Assembly: GCA_021904315.1 (NCBI GenBank)
Contig: CM038924.1
Span: 17,752,051 to 17,816,050, forward strand
DNA from: Sphagnum magellanicum
Lineage: Eukaryota > Streptophyta > Sphagnopsida > Sphagnales > Sphagnaceae
DNA: 64,000 bases
Direction of reading: 5' to 3'
Under the pieces are notes generated by a model. That model had not been told where the DNA came from. It ran no database searches and was given only the letters and a program-made list of their open reading frames with translations. Below, one piece after another: positions 38,126 to 47,043 of this stretch. Each line of letters starts with the position of its first letter. Positions within the stretch are counted from its first letter, which is position 1. The translations under genes and the position numbers were made by a program.

Positions 38126-38570
38126 TTTGTTTGGGTGACAATGGGAGGTATTTGGGGGAATGATGAAAATGGTAAGAAGGTGACATGAACAATGGATGTA
38201 CAATGGGGTCTTATTTGGGTGACAATGAAAAGTACTTGGGGGAATGATTGAAATGGCAAGAAGGGGACACAAACAATAGATGGACAATGGGGTCTTGTTT
38301 GGGTGACAATGGGAAGCACTTGGGGGGGGGGGAGGGGGGAAAGGGGATGATGGAAATGGCAAGAAGGGGACATAGATAATGGATGGACAATGGAGTCCTC
38401 TTTGGGTGAGGATTGGGAGGTACTTGAAAAGAATGATGGAAATGGCAAAAATGACTACACAAACAATGGATGGACAATGGGGTCTTGTTTGGGTGACAAT
38501 GCGAGGTACTTGAAAAGAATGATGGAAATGGCAAGAAGAGAGACATGGACAATGGATGGACAAAGGGGTC
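38126..38570. repeat. 84-104-bp minisatellite, five copies
   Basis: Units begin near 38126, 38211, 38295, 38399 and 38485. Each contains TTTGGGTGACAATG, a GTACTTG block, GATGGAAATGGCAAGAAG and GGATGGACAATGGGGTC. The third unit is lengthened by a G-rich insert (about 38322-38345). Because no unit creates stops on the minus strand, long proline/serine/histidine-rich frames appear there; these are shadows. Confidence 0.92.
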
Positions 38571-39587
38571 AACAAAGATCACAATTGAAACAACATGGGT
38601 AATGGGATGGTGAAAAGAATGATGGGAGACAAATAGGAAGGACATGGAAAACAATGAAATCATGGAAATGAGAGGAGTGAAGATAGAGAAATGAACATAA
38701 CAATGATACATCGCCAAAACAAATTTTTGATGAGTAATATAAAATTCGTTTGAAAGTTAAAACAAAAATTATTGATCAACAATAGTGATGACAAAAATCC
38801 TTATGAAACCTACAACTAGGACAAGAGGGCAAACCACATGTTCACCTACAAAACCTAATTATTGAAAGGCAAAAACACCTAGGTATATCCCTTTTGACAA
38901 CCTTGGGTCATTGGTGTAAGTGAGCATACACAAATTTATTACCATATAAATATCATTGAAAATATTCATGAAATTCATTTTTATTTCAATCAAAGTTGAA
39001 TTGAACATATATATCAAATGTCCCATTTCAAAAATATCTCAAGTTTAGGACCTACCAAGGCAAGACCCAAACTACACCCAAAACCATTAGGTAGCTCATT
39101 CACTCCCTTTGAAACCATACTTGCAAAAGAAGTTTCATTGTGGAGAGTTGACAACTTCTCACAATTTTTGTTAAAAAAAAGACTAACATATCAATAAGCT
39201 CAAATTATGGAGGCATGGAATCACATTAATCTTGGCTAAGATCAATTTTTCTATCTATCCTTGAAACTTTAAGCTAGATTTGGCTCTTGGATGGAGTAAA
39301 ACCACTTCTTTTAATTAAAAAAATAAAATAAAATATCAACATAATCAATTATTGCTTTTGAACAACAACTTGCCCTTCTTTTTCCCTTGCACAAAATGGG
39401 GGAAAAAAAAACCTGGAAAAAAGGAAAAAAAAAAGAAAAAGAAAACCCAAATGAGTTAGTTTCTTTTGTAATTTAGCTCTTGGAAAAGAGAGTGTGACGA
39501 ATGAAAATGTTAATGTCTACCTTCCATTCTTGGTAGAATAAAATTGTATGATACATGTATTCATCCATACACTACATATGTACGTAT
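38571..39587. other. Intergenic sequence without features
   Basis: AT-rich, with an A-rich purine run at 39405-39450. No gene or repeat recognised. Confidence 0.4.
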
Positions 39588-39793
39588 ACGGCGGCCACTC
39601 CTGCGTCTGGCGAAACCAGGGGTGTGTGCCTCTGGCGAAACCTGGAGAGAGGGCGGGACCACCGGTTCACTGGCAGGCGTGCAATGTGCACGCGCAGGCG
39701 TGTGGTAGCACACAGTCAGCACACGGCTGGCACACCGAGAACCCCAGCAAACCGAAAAAGCCCCGGGCCCACCCGGTGACCGGCGCTACAGGT
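39588..39793. repeat. Small GC-rich island of unknown family
   Basis: Roughly 200 bp of clearly GC-rich sequence sits abruptly inside very AT-rich DNA. It contains a direct repeat, TCTGGCGAAACC(A/T)GG, at about 39605 and 39630, GCACGCGCAGGCGTG, and CACCCGGTGACCGGCG. An A-rich tail with AATAATAATAATAAAAA follows at about 39823. The sharp borders and tail suggest a retroposed element (SINE-like or a fragment of an LTR). No convincing Pol III B box was seen, and no other copy lies in the window. Confidence 0.5.
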
Positions 39794-40299
39794 GAATTGA
39801 TTGGATTGTTCTTAAAAAAGGAAAATAATAATAATAAAAAATTGGAATATATTTTAAAAAATTAATATTAAGGACTTTTATTTAATTTTAATTTTTAATT
39901 TTTACCTACCCTTTTCTTTTAGCTTTGGGGGTTGGCTCTTTTGTGTCTTGGAAAGAAAGTTACTCACTTTTGTTGCGTGCCTTGTGACGAATGTGATGTG
40001 TGTGTTGCGTGTATGTGCGCGTGTGTTTCCGGAGTACGTAAATGGTTACATTGTCAAGTTGATTTGTTCGGAACAAATTTTTTTTGGGGGGGCCTCCTTG
40101 TTGTTTTCATATAAGGAGGGTGAGAGAGAGGTGTCTTACAAAATGATGTTGAAAACACAAAAAAATGTACCAAAAAATACTTGGGTTTTTTTTTCGGCTT
40201 CTGACCGACCCATTGTGGAGCCATTGTCACCCCCCATGCAATGAAAAAAGATTGAATAACACTCTAATAAGTAGAGTTGATATATTATTTTGGGTGTTT

Positions 40300-40640
40300 T
40301 TTTTTTTTGGGGGGGGGGGGGAGGCATCAAATAATACGTGACGAGGACCATGACTTTGTTATTACACACCCAAAAATGTATGATAATAACTTCATAACCC
40401 ACCCAAACCCATTTTTTCACAAACTATATAGGTAATTAAAAAAAAAATCAGCTCCTAGTTTATTTATTTATTTATAGCAAAAGAAGGGAAGCTTTTAGAA
40501 AAGAAAAAAGAAGTGGCCCCCTCAAATATTTGTTTTTGGCAAAAATTCTCCATTCCATGAGAATTGAATTACTAATGGTGGGGTAGGGTAGGGTGGGGTT
40601 GGGGAAGGGGGGGGGGGGGGTTGGTTGTGGGGTCCATCCA
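40300..40640. repeat. Poly-T/poly-G run and G-rich tract
   Basis: A T12-13 run passes directly into about 13 Gs at 40299-40322. A second tract at about 40579-40635 has repeated GGGTAGGGTGGGGTTGGGG followed by a run of about 14 Gs. On the plus strand this has the spacing needed for a G-quadruplex. Runs of this kind are also prone to assembly error. Confidence 0.75.
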
Positions 40641-40904
40641 ATTTTGTCCCCACTTTATATTTAATTTAAGAGAAAAGAGAAATATGAAAAAATATGGCTA
40701 AAAGACAAAAGAAGAAAAAAGAAAATTACCATAGGTGAAAAAAGTGAAACAGGTGAACAAACTCAAAAAGTAAATAGTTAAGAGATCTTAGATCATTAGT
40801 GGGAGATCTAAGCTTGATTAATTAGTGTAAAGCTGTTTAATAAGTATGATTAGTCGAGATCTAAGGGTTTGAGCCCATTTACTCTTTTAAGTTGAGATCT
40901 TTAA

Positions 40905-41125
40905 ATCAAAGTGCTTTTAAAGGTTTTCAATAGCCAGAATTTAACCAAAATTTAAGAGAAATCACCCAATTTTGATACAAAGTTAAAATATGTAGCCAAA
41001 AATATTCAAGGCTATTAATTAGTTAATTAATTAATTTTTCCAAATTAATTTTGTAACTAGATTTGGCTAAATCTTGATATGGATCATCACCACTTTGGCT
41101 ACATCATAAAATTGACCCAAAAAAT
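40905..41125 (+). repeat. Dispersed repeat, copy 2 (first copy near 7.5 kb)
   Basis: It matches 7525-7765 in the same order and orientation: AGCC-AATTTAACCAAA, GTAGCCAAAA, GATTTGGCTAAATCTTG, CATCACCACTTTGGCTAC and TTGACCCAAAAAAT. It is followed by AAATA repeats. It carries an added TTAATTAGTTAATTAATTAA stretch near the middle. Confidence 0.65.
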
Positions 41126-42300
41126 AAAATAAAATAAAATAAAATATTGTTTTGAAGTAAGATTAGTAGAGATCTAAGTTTTGAGAGTTGGTGGGAGATG
41201 TATTTATTAATAAGTATTTTAGAGATTTAGTGGAGATTTGGAAGTATGATTAGTGGCTTTCGAGGTGAGATTAGTATTTGGATTAACTAGAGATTACGCA
41301 CTAATGACGTAAGTAATCTCCGTAAACTTCCTTTCTCTCTCTTTCTCTCTCCTTGTGTTTTTTTCCTCTTTGCTTTTTGGCTCTCGCGAACACGCGCGCA
41401 CGAGGCCTCGCGCGCACTCAACGCAGCGACACACTACTGCAAGGCAGCGCAAACACACACACGCTCTTCGCACGCACACGAAAACAAAATAAGAGATTGA
41501 TAGCAGCGATGCACGACAGAGAAAGACAAACGGAAAGGAGGAACAGGGGATCCGAGGGTGCAGTAGTACTACTGTTTTTGTACAAATGTGTGTGAGTTTT
41601 GTGGAATTTTTTATTGAGGAGGAAGGGAAATAGCAGCAGCAGCAGGAGAGGGAACGGGAAGAACAGGAGCAGTGGAATCAGTTGGCGGGTTTCGGTTTTC
41701 AAAAAGAAAAATCATTACGTAGTATGAACTTCCACAACTCTCCTTTTGCAATCTTTAGACTCTTGTGTTTCGGTTTCCGTCTCCACGAGCTTGGAGTTTT
41801 CATGTCAGTTTCATGTACTTACGACACGGAAGGTGTGCTTTGTGCGTATTGCGATGTGTCTGTGTATGTGCGTCTGTGTGCGCGTGCGTGTAAAAGCTTA
41901 TCTCGTTTCGTGATTACTATTTTTTTTCACTAGAGAAGAAGAAGAAGACGAAGAAGAAGAAGAAGAAGAAGAAAAAGAGTTTCGTTTTGTAGGTGGTTTC
42001 GGCTTCGGCTTTTATCCCAAGCAGCAGCATCCTGGTCTTACGAGTCATACTTAAGGAGCGCTCTTCTTTCATCTGTCTGGATCTGTTTCCCTATTCCTTT
42101 GCGTACTAGGGAGTGGCGACTAGCGCTGCTTAGTCGTTTCCGCCTTCCTTAGACTCTCTCTTCGTTGTCATGAGAAGAGACTGTAGCGAAAGCTCTCACT
42201 GATCATCGACAACTCATCGGTGAAGATAATGCGTTGCTCGCCGCTCCTGGCACTCTACGCTCCCCGTCAGTTTCAAAGTTGGTGACAGATTTGCTTCCAA

Positions 42301-42411
42301 ATGTGTAAGCCCGAGAAGTGCTGCATCGTCCTGTTGTCCGTGCTCGGATCCATCGCGGACGAGACTTTTGTAGAGCAGGACCTGGAACTTCTTCCAATTT
42401 CACCTGCATGA
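42301..42411 (+). other. Upstream ORF, 36 codons, in the bHLH leader
   Basis: ATG at 42301 to TGA at 42411. The peptide begins MCKPEKCCIVLLSVLGSI and ends acidic. It is preceded by two shorter ATG frames (42170-42202 and 42229-42285). If the leader is transcribed as inferred, all three would be met by ribosomes before the bHLH start. No conserved uORF family was recognised. Confidence 0.35.
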
Positions 42412-42562
42412 GTACGTCGTTAGCTAGAGACAGTTTGTAAGGTTTGTGCTTTGAGGAATTTTTTGTAAGCGAAAAACCTACAGTGCTTGACCCGGATTCT
42501 CAAGAGCGTTGTAGTATTGCTGAAGTCTTTCTTTCCAAAAAGTGCATCTTATCTGTGCACAG

Positions 42563-42672
42563 GTTTCAAAGCAACTTTGAAATTAGGTTCTGGAGCTTGC
42601 GACCCTGTAGAGCCTGTTAATCAATTGCCTCTCAAGTGGCAAGACAAGGCTCTGAATGAAAAGAAAGGATAA
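42563..42672 (+). other. Short peptide segment related to the uORF at 44.1 kb
   Basis: After a possible acceptor (GTGCACAG, ending 42562) a frame reads to a TAA at 42672 and includes CDPV, then NQLPLKWQDKALNEKKG. It has no ATG of its own and would need an upstream exon. The DNA around AATTGCCTCTCAAGTGGCAA matches AATTGCCTCTGAAGCGCCAA at 44167-44186, with CGACCCTGT before both. Confidence 0.35.
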
Positions 42673-44102
42673 AAATTATGCTGACTGACACAGTTAGTGG
42701 TATCAGAACACATGGTATTTCCCATGACATTGGTTGAGGCAGAACAGCTGTGTAATCTTATGATGACAAGCACCTGATTCCAGAATCCATTCTTAAAAGT
42801 TTGCCCTCATGCTGCTGCTCACACAGTGTGTTCAGTTTCCCTCTCTGTCTTCTTGTGAATGTGAAGAGTCAGCTTCAGATTTAATAGATTCTACATGGCA
42901 ACAGAATGAGCAGAATGCCACTCAAAGACTCTTGTTTCAAATATAAAATAGATCAAGCATGGCTGGTGAGCATTCTGAAGAATTACCGATAAGTAAAAGC
43001 ATGGTCCTTTAAACTGTAGAAATGTGGAACACATTGGGTGGTCTTCTTTTTGTTGAACATGTGATTTTTGCTTTGCCGGTTTCAGGATGGACATGTAAGC
43101 TATACTGTATCTTCTGAAAGTGATGGTTTTGGCAAGCATACTCAGCCAGATTATGCAGATACTAGTAACCGAGCCCTGTACTTCAGCTTCTGTGGAATAT
43201 GGAGTAGTCAGTAGTCAGTTTTATAGATTCTTGAGGGTCAACAGAGTAGCTCAACAGATTTTTTCTGAGCTTAAATGGCAAGCTGAGTTAGTCAAGCTTA
43301 GTCTTCAAAGTTTCTCTTGAATTGACCCAGAGGTTTTTTTCTTTAAAGGGAAAGATTTCTGTTTGATGTTTCCACCTTTGGAAGTTCCAAAATCATTATT
43401 TTGAGTGCTGCTTAATCCTGGGCGGGGAGTTTGACAAAGCCCTCTTTTTCCTCAAAAGATCATGCTTCATGAAGTTCTCGTTTTCCCTCCTCTCCTCTTT
43501 CCTTGTTTGGGTTTTTCTTGGTTTTTCATCTTTGCTAGTTACTCTTTCTCTTTTGGATTCTTTTGTCACCTCCTTTCCTTTTGTGTTTTGTTGAGCTAGC
43601 CAGTTTCACTGTTGAGTCTTTCCAGTTATTGCTGGTCTTGTGACCTCAAACTCAGTATGTATGACATTGACCTCCATCCACTGCCAGGAGCTAATGAAGT
43701 CATTGTGATGTTGTGGTAGGTGGTCACTACATTGCATGTTGCTGTTACAGGTCACTGAACATGTGCATGACTGTTGTGGTTGTTCTGTCAGTGATTGCAG
43801 AAATGTCCTCAACATTCTGTGGTTGAATCTCTTCTTTTTCCTGTTCACTGATCTGCTGTCTCTATAACCTTGTCATCAGGTTCTCAACTTTGGGTTGACT
43901 TGAATCCAAGTGTGGAAAAGTTCTCATTTTGTTATGAAAATGTTTGTCTTCTGAGAGTGCTTGATTTGATGTTGGGAAGTCGTTCATTTATAGAACAGAA
44001 AAAAGGTGGCTAGGTGACAAGGATGGAACTAATACTCCCAGTTTGCTGTGTTTCAGGGCACACAACCTGTCTGTCAACAAGCTTCAACTTGAGAGGTGCC
44101 CA

Positions 44103-44219
44103 ATGAACGGAACCAACCCTCTGTCATTGTTGGAGAAAACATGGATGGACTGTCGAGACCCTGTCAAATTGCCTCTGAAGCGCCAAACTCAGGCTTTCAG
44201 AAGGAGTAATTTCTGTTAG
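44103..44219 (+). other. Upstream ORF, 38 codons, close to the bHLH start
   Basis: ATG at 44103 to TAG at 44217-44219. It follows a possible acceptor (CTGTGTTTCAG, ending 44056). The C-terminal half reads CRDPVKLPLKRQTQAF and then RRSNFC, which matches the segment at 42563-42672 in both protein and DNA. It ends about 400 bases before the main ATG. A regulatory uORF is inferred. Confidence 0.4.
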
Positions 44220-44617
44220 TTGAATTACTGTCATTTATAGCATGAGCTGCAGCTTAGTTTTTCACCTGATGTCTTTGTAAGCTGGAGTTCCACATAGTGT
44301 CTGTTGAGGCCCATAGCTACTACAAGCTTGTCAAGGGTTCTCCGACTTGATTCTTCTTTCTCTTGAACGGATGTTACGTATAAAGTTAGATTTCAAGCAA
44401 TGGCTGCAACAAGCTGTCTCAAGATGTCTTCAGTTTCCATTTCAAGACTTCATTGGAGGGCTGGGATGATAGGGAGGTTTGCTTGAAGCAATGGTGGTAG
44501 AACAAACAGATTGGTTTAGGTGTGGGAACACACCTGGGACATCCGAATTATCGTGAAGTTTCCATAGGTAGATCAGTTGGGATCAGAAGCAAGCAATCCT
44601 GAGGGAAAGTTAAGGTG

Positions 44618-47043
44618 ATGATGGCCTCAAGTACAAATTCTTGGCTCCACACCAATTTACTTCCTCAACATGATTCCCAGCAACAGAATTCATCGCATGT
44701 GCTCTATCATAATTCAGAGAATTTACTCCATGGTGCTCCTTCCTCACATTTGAATCAATCCCAACACTTGGAGTTAGGTCATGGAAGTCATGCTATGGAA
44801 ACCTACTGTCAACCACTTCACCATACTCTACATGCTGGGCTTCATTTGTTGGGTGACTCACAACAGCCAGTACAACCTGCAAATGTTTTTCCAGGTTCCA
44901 GGTGTGTTCGATATCCCTTTTCCTCTCTTCTGAGAATTTTCAATTGCTGTACATGGTCCTGCCATCCACCCATGGGTGGCACATTTATATTTTTCTGGGT
45001 TGGTCATGCTCCTTTCTATTTTCCTCATGTCCATCAAAGTATAGCGATTGAGATTATGATTTCAAGTTATTTAGATTGTCCAGGCAGTTTTCAAACAGAG
45101 TTGTTGAACAGATGTTTCCATTGAAAAACTGGCTGCATCAGGGGAATCGCAGTCCTCCCTTTTGGCTGTGTGTGGGATTGACGTGTGTTGCCCTGCCTAT
45201 TTTTGGTGATGTACCAACTGACAATTTTGACCAGTAGGATGTAGAGATGAGGTTTTCAAACATGTACAAAGTTGAGGACATTAGAGGCTTACACTCTAAT
45301 GTGTGTCCTGGAATATTTTATTGAGGAGCTGGCATGAATACTCACTGAGATTTGTGGTGGCAGTGGCCGAGTAGCTGGATCCAATGAAAATGGAGATCCC
45401 ACATCTGCAAGAAAGGTTCACAAAGCTGACCGTGAAAAGCTTAGGAGAGACCGACTGAATGAACAGTTTGGAGAACTTGCAGGGGTGCTTGGTAACCACT
45501 GCCACATCTCTCTCTGAAAGTTCCAATCTGTATGTGATGATTGTTGTGGCCCTGAAGTCTCATATCTTATACCTGGAAGTTTTGTTTTCTTTGAACTGAT
45601 CTCTTCAATTAGAGAAGTTGTGATTTTTAATGGAAACACCTGTGGGTGGCAGATCCTGATAGGCCCAAGAATGACAAGGCCACCATTCTTGGGGACAGTG
45701 TGCAAGTGGTAAAGGAGCTTCGTGCAGAGGTCAAGCGCTTGAAATACGAGCAGACAACCCTTTTGGATGAATCACGTGATGTTAGTCTTTCTCATTCATA
45801 CCTGTGTCCTATAACCTCATGGAAAAATACCAAGATCTTCAAAGTGGTGCAAATAAGTTTTTTGGGGGAACAGATTGTTCAGCTATGTGAAAATTTTGTG
45901 TCTACTGTCTGTAATTCTGACTTTGCTTAGAGATATCAGGAAGAGCCCAATGGGAGCATTTGGAGCTTGACTAATTGCTATTTGTGCAGCTGGCTCAAGA
46001 GAAGACAGAACTTCGGGAGGAGAAAGCAGCACTCAAGACAGAAACAGAGCAACTTCAGGCCCAACTTGAACAACGGCTTTGTGGGATGCTACCATGGATG
46101 TCTATGGATCCCTCCGCAGTCATGATGGGTGCTGGGCCATACCCTTACCCGATGCCAGTTCCCCAACCTGTAACAGGCCCCACATCTGGCCAACTCCCAC
46201 CAACATCTGAGACTCCACAATTGCCCCATCAACCCCTGGGTGCACCACCCACTTATCTCTCTATGGCACCTCCTGGTACTTTCATGCATCCAGGTTTGCA
46301 AGCTTATACAATGTATGGGACTCGACATTCTGAACAGGGGGGCCCCTTTATGCCATATCCCCATTATCCAGCTGTTGGGAACCATCCTCATGTGGAAAGG
46401 CCTTATGCTCAATACCCATCTGCAGTTCAACCAGTACCTAGCTACCTAGTCCAGATGCAGGCATCTCAAGAAGGGGCTGCAGCAAATCCCTCAGATCTGC
46501 CAATGTATAGACCTTCCACTTTTGCAGTACCTGTAGTTGTAGCAGGCCAATCAAGGAGCCACCCACATGTTCCTTTTCCTCAGTATCCAAGTGCTGGCAT
46601 GGGTCAGTCTTATGCTTCTCATGTGTCATCTCGTCCAACTGCCACATCGCCAGAGCCTCAAGGGGTGGAAACAAGCTTACAGTTACAAACACCAGGAGGG
46701 CCTTCTCCATCCCCTTCTGTTGCCCATTCTCCATCTCATCGCAAAACCAATGCTGGAGGTGCAAGGCCACAGGTATGGTTGTGTACTCCCTATTGTTCAT
46801 TTGTAGTTCACTGTGTAATTTGTGTATCCTATTATTATCACAGTTGAAATCACAAAAAGTATTTTGATCATCATGCAGAGTTCAGGTTCTGAATCTTCTT
46901 CGCCTGTATTGAAAAGTGAGAACAATGGAGCCACACAGGTAGATTGCTCTGGTAGAGCTGGTGATGCGATTTCTACACTGACACTTGCATCGAGCTCTCT
47001 GTCACATGCAGCTGATACTACACTCTCCTTAAATGAAGGTTAG
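44618..47043 (+). CDS. bHLH121/URI-like transcription factor (subgroup IVb/IVc type)
   Basis: Five coding exons, 44618-44901, 45364-45491, 45653-45780, 45990-46772 and 46879-47043, total 1488 nt (495 aa) with all junctions in phase. The basic helix KVHKADREKLRRDRLNEQF keeps the His-Glu-Arg residues for E-box binding. The loop carries DPDRPKNDKATILGDS, and helix 2 runs directly into a leucine-zipper-like helix (LAQEKTELREEKAALKTETE) followed by LPWMSMDP. This order is characteristic of Arabidopsis bHLH121 (URI), an iron-homeostasis regulator that pairs with subgroup IVc bHLHs; the same role here is inferred. The rest is a long Pro/Tyr/Gln-rich region (GPYPYPMPVPQPV) typical of activation regions. 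Two adjacent ATGs start the frame. The stop overlaps a weak donor (GAAG|GTTAGG at 47040), so an alternative longer C-terminus via an acceptor near 47164 is possible. Confidence 0.9.

Larger units (their letters stand above)
41330..44617 (+). promoter_or_regulatory. Promoter and long, probably spliced 5' leader of the bHLH gene
   Basis: Composition changes sharply at about 41330 from AT-rich DNA to CT/GA-rich and then mixed sequence. Just upstream, GAGATTAC and GTAATCTC (about 41289-41318) form an inverted pair around a TGACGTAA bZIP-type site. A (GAA)n run lies at about 41935-41975. The stretch 42000-42440 looks like leader exon sequence with several short ORFs and a possible donor at 42443. 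T-rich intron-like DNA follows, with possible acceptors at 42562 and 44056. No protein domain lies before the ATG at 44618, so I read the region as untranslated and regulatory. Confidence 0.5.

Noticed and set aside
37717..38717. Long minus-strand Pro/Ser/His-rich frames
   Set aside because: Generated by the 85-bp minisatellite; no start context or domain.
41294..41702. Cys- and Arg-rich ORFs around 41.3-41.7 kb
   Set aside because: Low-complexity by-products of CT/GA- and GCGC-rich leader DNA. Overlapping frames on both strands and no family.
42203..42409. 68-codon minus ORF in the bHLH leader
   Set aside because: Opposite to the presumed transcript and without domain; the plus-strand short frames are more plausible.
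46089..46800. Minus-strand ORFs opposite the Pro-rich bHLH exon
   Set aside because: Shadows of the long low-stop coding exon.
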